Shown here one piece after another: positions 16,241 to 26,929 of a stretch of DNA of 56,832 nucleotides. The translations under genes were made by a program, and so were the position numbers. Under the pieces are notes generated by a model. That model worked only from the letters and a program-made list of their open reading frames with translations. It was not told where the DNA came from and searched no databases. The stretch comes from Clostridia bacterium. Its GTDB lineage: Bacteria; Bacillota; Clostridia; Christensenellales; Aristaeellaceae. Within the stretch, counting starts at the first letter, position 1. The number at the start of each line of letters is the position of its first letter. Location: contig JAFUXH010000104.1 in the NCBI GenBank assembly GCA_017470945.1, positions 1-56,832 on the forward strand, read 5' to 3'.

Positions 16241-17083
16241 TTACCCCAATCCGCACACCGTCAGGAGGGCGCTGACCACGCCGCCCTGCACGAAGTACAT
16301 CACGCTGCCGATGATGTTGGAAATGATATCGGTAAAGAACATGACCGCCATCAGCGCCAGGGACAGATACCGCACCACCTGGGCGGACAGATGCAATTTC
16401 CCCCGCAGGAAAATATCGTTGACCACGTGGTAGCCATCCAGCGGCGGGATGGGCAGCAGGTTAAAGATCGCCAGGCTCAGGTTGATCCGGGAAAAGCCCA
16501 TCAGGAACCTTTGCACGTAGACCAGCCAGGGAACGCTCAGGTACTGGTTGAAGGTCATGGTATCCAGCGCGTAGCCGGAATCGGCCCCGGTTGACATGGT
16601 GAACAATATATTTTCCCCGGAGGACACGGAATAGAAATTGAAGCCGTCGAACCGCAGAAAATCCTGCCGGTTGATCAGGGGGTACCCTAAATCCCACAGG
16701 GAGGATTTCCACATCACCTCGTTCACGCCCACGATCAGCACCATGCTCAGGCAAAAGAGGATCAGGTTCATCACCACCCCGGCGACGGACACCAGCAGAT
16801 CATCCCGCCGGTAATTCCGAAAATTCCGGGGATTCACCGGCACCGGCCGGGCCCAGCCAAAGCCGAACAGCACCATGAACAGGGTGCCGATGGGGTCCAG
16901 ATGGTGCAGCGGGTTAAAGGATAAGCGCCCCATCATCTGCGCCGTGGGATCGCCGCATTTCAGGGCCACGTAGCCGTGGGCCATTTCGTGCAGCGTCAGT
17001 GAAATCAAAATCGCCGGGATGGCATACAGCAAAGAAATCAGCGTTCCCAGCGGATCGGATTGCAAACCGGATAGAATACCCAA
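16241..17083 (-). CDS. Site-2 protease family (M50) membrane metalloprotease
   Basis: This 280-residue polytopic protein has the zinc site LTLHEMAHGYVALKCGD (HExxH at about residue 31) in its first membrane helix and the second M50 motif NLLPIPPLDGYHV near residue 206, so it is an intramembrane zinc protease or a related non-canonical member. It starts with TTG, preceded by AAAGGGGGA at suitable distance. It is first in the scpAB/nucleoside operon, behind the promoter at 17119-17147. Its substrate is unknown. Confidence 0.9.
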   Translation of the reverse strand: MGILSGLQSDPLGTLISLLYAIPAILISLTLHEMAHGYVALKCGDPTAQMMGRLSFNPLHHLDPIGTLFMVLFGFGWARPVPVNPRNFRNYRRDDLLVSVAGVVMNLILFCLSMVLIVGVNEVMWKSSLWDLGYPLINRQDFLRFDGFNFYSVSSGENILFTMSTGADSGYALDTMTFNQYLSVPWLVYVQRFLMGFSRINLSLAIFNLLPIPPLDGYHVVNDIFLRGKLHLSAQVVRYLSLALMAVMFFTDIISNIIGSVMYFVQGGVVSALLTVCGLG

Positions 17084-17118
17084 GCCAAAAATCCCCCTTT
17101 TTATAGGTAGCCAATTTA

Positions 17119-17147
17119 ATTATACCTTATTTCACGAAAAAACACAA
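17119..17147 (-). promoter_or_regulatory. Sigma-A promoter of the M50-scpAB-deoB/pnp-deoR operon
   Basis: On the minus strand TTGTGT (17142-17147), 17 bp, TATAAT (17119-17124), about 35 bp upstream of the TTG start. Confidence 0.75.
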
Positions 17148-17152
17148 GGGCG

Positions 17153-17191
17153 CAAAAAAAGCGCGCCGCGTGAAACGGCAAAGACGCGGCG
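17153..17191 (-). terminator. Terminator-like hairpin upstream of the operon promoter
   Basis: On the minus strand CGCCGCGT and ACGCGGCG (17164-17171 with 17184-17191) form an 8-bp stem followed by CGC and seven T. It lies upstream of the M50 operon promoter and has no gene feeding into it on that strand, so it may insulate against antisense transcripts from the secA side. Confidence 0.5.
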
Positions 17192-17228
17192 GAGGACAAC
17201 ATTTTTGTAAAAATAGGCCTCGGTTCCC

Positions 17229-17258
17229 TTGCTATCCCCGCCCCATGCGTGATATAAT
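17229..17258 (+). promoter_or_regulatory. Sigma-A promoter of secA
   Basis: TTGCTA (17229-17234), 18 bp, TATAAT (17253-17258), about 65 bp upstream of the secA start, divergent from the M50 operon promoter. Confidence 0.72.
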
Positions 17259-17324
17259 AGAAGATGGTGTAATGTGCCGTCAGTGCCACCTTACGCCCAC
17301 GGATATTGGTTAAGGAGAAAACGC

Positions 17325-20039
<2,715 letters not shown>

Positions 20040-20096
20040 ACCGCGCCGCGCGAGCGACGCAAACCCTTTTCTGAAACGCCAAAGGAGAAATCAGCC

Positions 20097-21206
20097 ATGA
20101 TTTTGGAACTGGATCAATTTACCCCGCGGCTGGACGGCCTTCGCGCCCAGCTGACGGAAATCGCCGGGGGCCTGCACATTGACGATATGGAGCGGGAACT
20201 GGCGGAGCTGCACGAGGAAATGAACGCCGACGGCTTCTGGGATAACCTGGAGCGCTCCACCCACGTAAACCGCCGCATCGCCAATCTGGAAGGCCGCATC
20301 AAGCATTATAATTCCCTCCTTTCCGGCTGCGACGACGTGGAAACCATGATCGACCTGGCCAATGAGGAAAACGACGAAAGCATGGTGGAGGAAATCTCCG
20401 CCGAATTGGAGCGCCTGGAAAAGGAAACCGAGGCTCTGGCCCTGGAAACCCTCATGCGGGGCAAGTATGACGACCGAGACGCCGTTCTTTCCCTTCACGC
20501 GGGGGCCGGCGGCACCGAGGCTCAGGACTGGACCAGCATGCTTTACCGCATGTACACCCGGTACTGCGAGCGCATGGGCTTCACCGTCAAGCTGCTGGAC
20601 CTGCTGGACGGCGACGAAGCGGGCGTCAAATCCGTCACCTTCGAGGTCAGCGGCGATCACGCCTACGGCTATCTCCGGGGCGAAAAGGGCGTGCACCGGC
20701 TGGTGCGCATCTCCCCCTTCGACGCCAACGCCCGGCGGCACACCTCCTTCGCCTCCCTGGATGTGGCCCCCATGTTGGAGGATGACGACAGCGAGATCGA
20801 AATCGACATGAAGTACGTGCGGGTGGATACCTACCATTCCTCCGGCGCCGGCGGCCAGAACGTGAACAAAACCTCCTCCGCCGTCCGCATGACCTACATC
20901 AAGGACGACGTGACCATCGTGGTTTCCTGCCAGACCGAGCGGGACCAGGTGCAGAACCGCGCCACCTGTATCAAGATGCTCAAAGCCCGCCTGCTGGAGC
21001 TGCGCGAGCGGGAAAAGGAACAGGAAATGGCGGATATCAAGGGCGAAATGAAAAAGATCGAATGGGGCAGCCAGATCCGCTCCTACGTGTTCCAGCCCTA
21101 CACCATGGTGAAGGATCACCGCACCGGCTACGAATCCGGCAACATCGACGACGTGATGAACGGCAACCTGGAGGGCTTCACCACGGCGTACCTGAAAATG
21201 CAGTAA
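20097..21206 (+). CDS. prfB: Peptide chain release factor 2
   Basis: This 369-residue protein ends translation at UGA and UAA codons. The stop-recognition tripeptide SPF is at residues 206-208 and the catalytic GGQ at 252-254, as expected for RF2 rather than RF1. The N-terminal helical domain is read in one frame from an ATG with an AAAGGAG site; the autoregulatory in-frame UGA and +1 frameshift found in many prfB genes are absent. It lies directly downstream of secA. Confidence 0.97.
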   Translation: MILELDQFTPRLDGLRAQLTEIAGGLHIDDMERELAELHEEMNADGFWDNLERSTHVNRRIANLEGRIKHYNSLLSGCDDVETMIDLANEENDESMVEEISAELERLEKETEALALETLMRGKYDDRDAVLSLHAGAGGTEAQDWTSMLYRMYTRYCERMGFTVKLLDLLDGDEAGVKSVTFEVSGDHAYGYLRGEKGVHRLVRISPFDANARRHTSFASLDVAPMLEDDDSEIEIDMKYVRVDTYHSSGAGGQNVNKTSSAVRMTYIKDDVTIVVSCQTERDQVQNRATCIKMLKARLLELREREKEQEMADIKGEMKKIEWGSQIRSYVFQPYTMVKDHRTGYESGNIDDVMNGNLEGFTTAYLKMQ

Positions 21207-21314
21207 ATTTCCAGCGCAAAGGCCGTTCCATCTTTTCGGCTCGCACAAACATCCCCGCCGGGGCATGCCGGTTTCCGCCGCCCCGGCAACGCGCTGATCA
21301 ACGCGCCATCCATC

Positions 21315-22019
21315 ATGAAACGATTGCTCAATCGCCTGTTTTTCTTTCTCCTGGGGCTGGCCGGCCTGCTGTCGCTGATTGCCTCCATCGCCGCCGCCCA
21401 GGTGACCAACCCCGCCCTGATGAAGGAGGGCTTTTTGCAGTTTTCCCAAACCGCCCATTTGCAGGTACCCGCCAGCCGGTACGGGGAGTACGCCCAGGCC
21501 ATCACCCGGTATTTGGATGGGAAAACCGATGCGATCCAGGTGCCCGATCCCCAGGAGGATCAGGCCCTGATCCCCGCCTTTTCCGAAAAAGAAAACGCCC
21601 ATATGCGGGATGTGCGCCGCATCGTCAGCGCCCTGCAATGGACCCGCTGGATCGGGGGTGGCGGGGTGATCCTGATTTTGCTTCTGCTGTATCTATTGCG
21701 GCGGGGGCGGCGGGATCAGCTGCTGCGGTGCGCCACCCGGGGCTTCGCCGCCGCTTCCATCGCTATGCTGATCGCCGCGCTGGCCCTGGCCCTGTGGGGC
21801 GCAGCCAATTTCCGGGGCCTGTTTTGGACCTTCCACCAGGTGGTTTTCACCAATGATCTGTGGCTGCTGGATCCCCAAACCGACCTGCTGATGGCCCTGA
21901 TGCCCCTGCCGTTCTTCACCTGGTACGCCGGGGAAATCGCCAAAGGGCTTTTGCCCATCGCCGGGGTGATGGCGCTGGTCATCATCGCCTATTTCAAAAC
22001 GAAGGATCAACCATCATGA
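21315..22019 (+). CDS. TIGR01906/DUF1461-type integral membrane protein
   Basis: This 234-residue protein has a signal-anchor helix (about 7-28), helices near 116-136, 145-165 and 208-228, and the conserved FRGLFWTFHQVVFTNDLWLL and DLLMALMPLPFF stretches of the TIGR01906 family. Its function is unknown. No strong ribosome site precedes the ATG at 21315, so the start is tentative; the 108 bp after prfB show no other gene. Its stop overlaps the start of tsaD (ATGA). Confidence 0.82.
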   Translation: MKRLLNRLFFFLLGLAGLLSLIASIAAAQVTNPALMKEGFLQFSQTAHLQVPASRYGEYAQAITRYLDGKTDAIQVPDPQEDQALIPAFSEKENAHMRDVRRIVSALQWTRWIGGGGVILILLLLYLLRRGRRDQLLRCATRGFAAASIAMLIAALALALWGAANFRGLFWTFHQVVFTNDLWLLDPQTDLLMALMPLPFFTWYAGEIAKGLLPIAGVMALVIIAYFKTKDQPS

Positions 22020-23077
22020 GTTACGCTGAGGAAAGCCGCCGCCAGGCGGAAGCCATTCGAAAAAAAGAGCACGTGCGCATCCTGGCCATCGAATCCAGCT
22101 GTGATGAAACGGCGGCGGCGGTGATCGAGGATGGGCGGCGGATCCTTTCCAACGCCGTGTTCACACAAATCGACCTGCACGCCCTCTACGGCGGCGTGGT
22201 GCCGGAAATCGCCAGCCGCGCCCACGTGGAAAAGGTGGACCGGATGGTGGATCAGGCCCTGCGGGAGGCCGGCATGGCCCTGCAGGATGTGGATGCCATC
22301 GCCGTCACCTGCGGCCCCGGGCTGGTGGGGGCGCTGCTGATCGGGGTCAGCTGCGCCAAGGCCCTGGCCTTTGCCGCCCACAAGCCCCTGATCCCCGTGA
22401 ATCACATTGAGGGCCACATCTGCGCCAATTTCCTGACGGATCTATCCCTCGCGCCGCCCTTCGCCTGCCTGGTGGTTTCCGGCGGCCACAGCCACCTGTT
22501 TTCCGTGGAAGACTACGGGGTGTACCGCATCATCGGCCAGACCCAGGATGACGCCGCCGGCGAAGCCTTCGATAAGGCCGCCCGGGTGCTGAACATTCCC
22601 TATCCCGGCGGCCCGCTGCTGGACAAACTGGCGGAAGAGGGCGATCCCCGCGCCTTGAAGCTGCCCAGGCCCAAAACCGAGGGGCGGTACGATTATTCCT
22701 TCTCCGGCCTGAAAACGGCCTTCATCAACGCCGTGCACAACGCCCGGCAAAAGGGCGAAGCCCTTCATGACGCCGATCTGGCCGCCTCCTTCCGGCAGGC
22801 GGTGGTGGCCTTCCTGGTGGATAAGGCCATGCTGGCGGCGGACGATCTGAACCTGAAAAAAATGGCCCTGGCCGGCGGCGTATCGGCCAATCGGCTGCTG
22901 CGGCGGGAAATGCAGCGGGCCTGCGACAAGCGGGGCATCCAATTATACATGCCCCAATTGTCCCTGTGCGGGGATAACGCCGCCATGATCGGCTCCGCCG
23001 CCTATTACCGCCTGCTTCGCGGAGAGATCGCCGATTTAACGCTCAACGCCCGGCCGGCGCTGCGTTTGTCCCTATAA
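22016..23077 (+). CDS. tsaD: tRNA N6-threonylcarbamoyladenosine transferase TsaD
   Basis: This 353-residue protein completes the universal t6A37 modification of ANN-decoding tRNAs, with TsaB and TsaE (not in this window). Motifs are IESSCDETAAAVI, the metal-binding VNHIEGH, VVSGGHSHLF, the kinase-like DDAAGEAFDKAARVL, and LAGGVSANRLLR near the C-terminus. The start at 22016 overlaps the preceding membrane protein stop by 4 bp; it gives a slightly long N-terminus (about 20 residues before the core). Confidence 0.97.
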   Translation: MSYAEESRRQAEAIRKKEHVRILAIESSCDETAAAVIEDGRRILSNAVFTQIDLHALYGGVVPEIASRAHVEKVDRMVDQALREAGMALQDVDAIAVTCGPGLVGALLIGVSCAKALAFAAHKPLIPVNHIEGHICANFLTDLSLAPPFACLVVSGGHSHLFSVEDYGVYRIIGQTQDDAAGEAFDKAARVLNIPYPGGPLLDKLAEEGDPRALKLPRPKTEGRYDYSFSGLKTAFINAVHNARQKGEALHDADLAASFRQAVVAFLVDKAMLAADDLNLKKMALAGGVSANRLLRREMQRACDKRGIQLYMPQLSLCGDNAAMIGSAAYYRLLRGEIADLTLNARPALRLSL

Positions 23078-23144
23078 AGGCGCATCGGTTTTTCGAGGGG
23101 GCTCAGCGAAAACCGATCATCCTCAAGCAAAGGAGATTTTTATC

Positions 23145-24914
23145 ATGTCTCAACCCCGTATGAAGCTGGGCCATCTGATGCATCGTTTCCTGCCCTATTA
23201 CGGCAAATACAAAAAGGAAATGGCCTTCGACCTGTTTTGCGCCTTGATGACCACGGTGTGCGAGGTCGTGTTCCCGCTCATCGTGCGGGCCATCACCAAT
23301 CAGGCCGTCGCCGATTACACCGCCATTACCGCCGGATGGGTGCTGAAGCTGGGCGGGCTTTACGTTTTGCTGCGCCTGATCGATACGGCGGCCAACCATT
23401 TTATGCAGTATTGGGGCCACGTGACCGGTGCGAAGCTGGAAACCGATATGCGCACCGATCTATTTTCCCATCTGCAGCAATTGTCCTTTTCCTACTATAA
23501 TTCCACCAAGGTAGGCCAGATCATGGCCCGCATCACGTCCGACCTATTTGACGTGACGGAATTTTCCCACCATTTCCCGGAGGAAGTGCTGATTTCCGTC
23601 GTCAAGATCACCGCCTCCTTCATGATTCTGGCCCGGATGAACCTTATTTTGACGCTGATGATTTTCGTGCTGCTGCCCTTTATGCTCATCGGCACCCGGT
23701 ATTTCCGCCGCAAGATGCGCACCGCCTTCCAAGACGCCCGGCACCAGGTGGGCGAAATCAACGCCCAGGTGGAGGACAGCCTGCTGGGCGTCAGGGTGGT
23801 GAAATCCTTCGCCAACGAGGAAATCGAAAAGGAAAAATTCGGCCAGGGCAACCGCAAATTCTTTGGCTTTAAGCGGAATCAATACCGCTACATGGCCGGC
23901 TTCAATACCGTCACCCGGCTGTTCGATGGGCTGATGTACATTACCGTGGTGGTGATGGGCGCCCTGTTCCTGGCGAACGGGCAGATTTCCGTGGGCGACT
24001 ACACCGCTTACCTGCTCTATATTTCCACCCTGCTCACCTCCATCCGCCGCATCGTGGATTTTACCGAGCAGTTTGAGCGGGGCATGACCGGCATCGAGCG
24101 CTTCTGCGAAATCATGGACGCGCCGGTGGAGATCCACGATAACCCCGGGGCCACCCCCATGAATACCGACGTGAAGGGCGATATCCGCTTTGAGCACGTG
24201 GGCTTCCATTATTCCGACGATACCACCCACGAGGTGCTTTCCAACGTGGATCTGCACGTGACCCCCGGCCAGAACATCGCCCTGGTGGGCCCCAGCGGGG
24301 CGGGCAAGACCACCTTATGCAACCTGATCCCCCGGTTCTACGACGTCACTTCCGGCCGCATCACCATCGACGGCCGGGATATCCAGGGCATCACCCTGCA
24401 CTCCCTGCGCAACGCCATCGGCATGGTGCAGCAGGAGGTTTACCTGTTCTCCGGCTCCGTGCGGGATAACATCGCCTACGGCAAGCCCGGGGCCACCGAC
24501 ACCGAAATCATCCTGGCCGCCAAACGGGCAGGGGCCCATGAATTCATCAGCAAGCTGCCCGACGGCTATGATACCTATATCGGCGAGCGGGGCGTCAAGC
24601 TCAGCGGCGGCCAGAAGCAGCGGCTGTCCATTGCCCGGGTGTTTTTGAAAAACCCGCCCATCCTGATCCTGGATGAGGCCACCAGCGCCCTGGATAACGA
24701 AAGCGAATTGCTGGTGCAAAAATCCCTGGAGGAACTGGCGAAGGGCCGCACCACCTTTACCATCGCCCACCGCCTGACCACCATCCGCAATGCCGACGTG
24801 ATCTGGGTGCTCACCGAAAAAGGCGTGGAGGAAATGGGCACCCACGATGAATTGATCCGAAAGGGCGGTATTTACGCTTCCCTGTACAGCATGTACAGCG
24901 GGAAAGCGGCGTGA
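23145..24914 (+). CDS. ABC exporter, fused membrane and ATP-binding domains
   Basis: This 589-residue half-transporter has a six-helix membrane domain (residues ~1-320) and an ATPase domain (~345-585) with Walker A VGPSGAGKTT, Q-loop QQEVYLFSG, signature KLSGGQKQR, Walker B ILILDEATSALD and H-loop IAHRLTTI. It is of the MsbA/LmrA/YfiB type and works as a dimer; the substrate is unknown. It has a good AAAGGAG site. A 9-bp stem (23084-23092 with 23109-23117) in the 67-bp gap after tsaD lies upstream of that site. Repeat A copy 3 starts 12 bp after its stop. Confidence 0.94.
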   Translation: MSQPRMKLGHLMHRFLPYYGKYKKEMAFDLFCALMTTVCEVVFPLIVRAITNQAVADYTAITAGWVLKLGGLYVLLRLIDTAANHFMQYWGHVTGAKLETDMRTDLFSHLQQLSFSYYNSTKVGQIMARITSDLFDVTEFSHHFPEEVLISVVKITASFMILARMNLILTLMIFVLLPFMLIGTRYFRRKMRTAFQDARHQVGEINAQVEDSLLGVRVVKSFANEEIEKEKFGQGNRKFFGFKRNQYRYMAGFNTVTRLFDGLMYITVVVMGALFLANGQISVGDYTAYLLYISTLLTSIRRIVDFTEQFERGMTGIERFCEIMDAPVEIHDNPGATPMNTDVKGDIRFEHVGFHYSDDTTHEVLSNVDLHVTPGQNIALVGPSGAGKTTLCNLIPRFYDVTSGRITIDGRDIQGITLHSLRNAIGMVQQEVYLFSGSVRDNIAYGKPGATDTEIILAAKRAGAHEFISKLPDGYDTYIGERGVKLSGGQKQRLSIARVFLKNPPILILDEATSALDNESELLVQKSLEELAKGRTTFTIAHRLTTIRNADVIWVLTEKGVEEMGTHDELIRKGGIYASLYSMYSGKAA

Positions 24915-24926
24915 CGGGAGAAGGGG

Positions 24927-25066
24927 CACGCTGAGGGCGCTGCCCTCAGACACCCGCCAGGGAGGGAGCCCTCCCTGGACCCGGCCCTTGCGAATACAGC
25001 GGGTTATGTTTTACAAGCTTGTGTGTCGCTGAAACGGGTAAGCCACGAAACATCGATCGCTGCCGG
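24927..25066 (+). repeat. Intergenic multi-hairpin repeat A, copy 3 (distal part missing)
   Basis: The third copy of the element at 1-174 and 3174-3356, here on the plus strand after the ABC exporter. It keeps the CTGAGGGCGCTGCCCTCAG hairpin, the perfect CCAGGGAGGG/CCCTCCCTGG hairpin, the ACAAGCTTGT palindrome and the AAACGGGTAAG and CACGAAACATC core up to GCTGCCGGGG. It lacks the two final GC-rich hairpins, which are replaced by an intrinsic terminator. Confidence 0.87.
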
Positions 25067-25073
25067 GGATGCA

Positions 25074-25103
25074 TCGAAGGGGCCACAGTCCCTTCGATTT
25101 TTT
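25074..25103 (+). terminator. Intrinsic terminator of the ABC exporter transcript
   Basis: TCGAAGGG (25074-25081) pairs with CCCTTCGA (25090-25097), followed by six T. It takes the place of the distal repeat A hairpins. Confidence 0.85.
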
Positions 25104-25156
25104 CCGCAGCCGGCGACATGTGCGGCGGCGAGGAGCAACCGGAGGTTGCTTCCTCT

Positions 25157-25292
25157 ATCAATTCCTGGCCGTAAAATGAGCGTTCCCGGGCATTTCTGCC
25201 CGGGAATGCCATTTTACATGGAATTGATGCATCGAATCAAAGCGGAATCCTGATTCCGATTTGATTCGCAGGGTGTCGGTTTTTCGACACCC
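25157..25292. other. Array of three consecutive stem-loops
   Basis: No gene is evident here. Structure 1 (25157-25228) is a long imperfect hairpin with three paired blocks: ATCAATTCC/GGAATTGAT, GTAAAATG/CATTTTAC and TTCCCGGGCA/TGCCCGGGAA, around a TTTC loop. Structure 2 (25233-25268) pairs CGAATCAAA with TTTGATTCG and GGAATC with GATTCC. Structure 3 (25271-25292) pairs GGGTGTCG with CGACACCC and is followed by GGTTTTT, so it may end plus-strand transcripts. Together with repeats A and B they fill the 428-bp gap between two convergent genes. Confidence 0.7.
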
Positions 25293-25297
25293 GGTTT

Positions 25298-25333
25298 TTC
25301 CCCTGCCGCAGGGTGCGGGGCCGCGAAGGCCCC
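25298..25333 (-). repeat. Intergenic repeat B, copy 2
   Basis: Minus-strand copy of the 36-bp element at 2979-3014 (34 of 36 positions identical by eye). Its hairpin GGGGCCTTCGCGGCCCC lies about 10 bp after the stop codon of the winged-helix gene at 25343. Confidence 0.78.
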
Positions 25334-25342
25334 GCCGTTTCC

Positions 25343-25675
25343 TTAATACCCCATCTGGATCATTTGCGCCCGCAGGCGATAGCCCCGGCGGTACACCGTT
25401 TCAATGCAGCCAAAGCCCAATTTTTTGCGCAGGCGCTGCACGTGCACATCCACGGTGCGGGTCTCCCCCGGGCTGACGTAGCCCCAGGCCTCCCGCAGCA
25501 ATTCCTCGCGGGATACGGGGCGATCGGCGTTCTGAGCCAACTCCTGCAAAAGGCAAAATTCCTGTTGAGTCAAATTACACAATTCGCCGTCCAGATAAAC
25601 GGCCTGTTCGTCTTCATCGATGGTCAGGAAGGTGGGGTTGTTTTCCGAAGATTTCATAGAAAGCAATGTGCTCAT
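25343..25675 (-). CDS. Stand-alone OmpR/PhoB-type winged-helix DNA-binding protein
   Basis: This 110-residue protein is just the DNA-binding domain of an OmpR/PhoB-type regulator: LTQQEFCLLQELAQNADRPV, the recognition region EETRTVDVHVQRLRKKLG-like (here GETRTVDVHVQRLRKKL) and ETVYRRGYRLRAQ. The receiver domain with the phosphorylated Asp is absent, and no partner kinase lies nearby. It may bind DNA constitutively or be controlled by expression. The start is preceded by an AAAGATG context and a GAGGTGA site. Confidence 0.88.
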   Translation of the reverse strand: MSTLLSMKSSENNPTFLTIDEDEQAVYLDGELCNLTQQEFCLLQELAQNADRPVSREELLREAWGYVSPGETRTVDVHVQRLRKKLGFGCIETVYRRGYRLRAQMIQMGY

Positions 25676-25835
25676 CTTTCGTCACCTCACCTATATAGAC
25701 GATTCAGAAGGGGGTTTTGTTCCATCAAAATCAAAATTTTATGAAAACATCGTCACAATTTCCCGCTGATCCTCTATTCAAACCATGTATTTTCCCGGTT
25801 TTTCCGCACATACTATGTTGGAAGAAAGGGAATAA

Positions 25836-26612
25836 ATGGAGGGAATGGAAATGACGGAAACGATGCATCCGACCCGCGCGGGCTGGCAGCCGGAGGAAAC
25901 CGATATGCTGTGGAAGGAGATCCAAGCGGCGGCGGAAAGCGGCGCGCCGCTGCGGGGCGTATTCGAGCGCATGGGCCAGGCCCTGGGCCGCAAGCCCAAC
26001 AGCGTGCGCAATTATTACTACATGCAATTGCGGGATCAGGCGGGCGACGCGCTGCGCCGGGCAGCGCCATTTGAAACCTTTACCGACGACGAGGTGCATG
26101 ATCTGCTGCGGCAGGTGCTGATGGCCCGAGGGCGGGGGCAATCGGTGCGCGCCTGCGTGATGGATCTGAGCCACGGCGATAAGGCGCTGATGCTGCGATA
26201 TCAGAACAAATACCGCTCCATCCTGCGAAAGAAGCCCGATCTGATCCATACCGTATGTCAGGAATTGGAGCAGGAGGGGCTGCCTTTCCCCCCGTTCGGC
26301 GCGGAATTGGCCCGTCCTGCCGCCGATCAGCCCCTGCCGGCCGGTGATCCGGACGTGCAAACGATCCTGACCGCCCTGCAATCCCTGGCCCGCCGGGCCG
26401 GCCAGCCGTCAGCGCCGGAAAGCGACCGGCTGAAGGTGCAGCGGGATCTGCTGCTGATGCAGATGGAGGATTTGCAATTGGCCGTCCGGGCCCTGATCGC
26501 TGAATGCAAGGATTTCCTGGGAGAGGACCCGGCGGAGCGGCCCTATCACCTGGCCGCATTCTGCGACGCGCTGACGGGCCGCATCGCCCAATTGGAAAGC
26601 GTGTCGGGATAA
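25836..26612 (+). CDS. SANT/Myb-like DNA-binding protein (RsfA-like)
   Basis: This protein of up to 258 residues has a SANT/Myb-type helix-turn-helix in the first ~60 residues (GWQPEETDMLWKEIQAAAES, then ALGRKPNSVRNYYYMQLRD), resembling regulators of the RsfA type known from Bacillus sporulation. A second Myb-like segment (FETFTDDEVHDLLRQVLMAR) follows, and the C-terminal ~75 residues look like a coiled coil (LKVQRDLLLMQMEDLQLAVR). Two starts compete: 25836 with AAAGGG, and 25851 (five codons later) with GGAGGG. A role in sporulation is only suggested by the family. Confidence 0.75.
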   Translation: MEGMEMTETMHPTRAGWQPEETDMLWKEIQAAAESGAPLRGVFERMGQALGRKPNSVRNYYYMQLRDQAGDALRRAAPFETFTDDEVHDLLRQVLMARGRGQSVRACVMDLSHGDKALMLRYQNKYRSILRKKPDLIHTVCQELEQEGLPFPPFGAELARPAADQPLPAGDPDVQTILTALQSLARRAGQPSAPESDRLKVQRDLLLMQMEDLQLAVRALIAECKDFLGEDPAERPYHLAAFCDALTGRIAQLESVSG

Positions 26613-26929
26613 CGCACAAAAAAATGCCCGCACAATCTGCCCGAGAGCGCCGGTCCCCCGCGGGGAGATGCCCACCGTCAGCGCCATGACCCAGCGGCCC
26701 CAGGTTCCGGCCGAACACGGGAGCATCGACCTGGAATGGATGAACGGCGCCTTCTCCTAATTAGCGAGCATTACATGGATGATTTGAGCCTGGGGAAGGC
26801 AGCTTCCTTCGCGGGATTTTCAGCGGGGAGCTTTGCCCTCACCAATCATTCGAAACCAATAACATGTGGGGAGCCCCGCTGGCGCATTGCAGCACGGGCT
26901 CCCCACGTTTTGTTTTTATGTTCCGTTCA
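26613..26929. other. Gene-poor gap with a possible decayed fragment
   Basis: No convincing gene is seen in these 317 bp. In one plus frame around 26775-26855 the translation MDDLSLGKAASFAGFSAGSF resembles the start of UPF0175-type antitoxin-like proteins, but the frame has no ribosome site and runs into a terminator, so it may be a remnant or chance. The right part holds the terminator at 26866-26917. Confidence 0.35.
26866..26917 (+). terminator. Intrinsic terminator between convergent genes
   Basis: An 11-bp stem GTGGGGAGCCC (26866-26876) with GGGCTCCCCAC (26896-26906), then GTTTTGTTTTT on the plus strand. It protects the carbohydrate operon end from plus-strand read-through. Confidence 0.8.

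Noticed and set aside
23084-23117. 9-bp stem between tsaD and the ABC exporter considered as a terminator
   Set aside because: No T-tract follows on the plus strand and the ribosome site of the next gene lies close behind, so termination is not supported.
25023-25253. Small frames inside repeat A that share the peptide VSLKRVSHETS between copies
   Set aside because: The shared peptide follows from DNA conservation of the repeat; copy 1 does not keep the frame, and differences are not biased to third codon positions.
26736-26865. Frame with MDDLSLGKAASFAGFSAG considered as a UPF0175-type antitoxin gene
   Set aside because: It is too short, lacks a ribosome site and partner toxin, and runs into a terminator. 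Kept only as a possible remnant.
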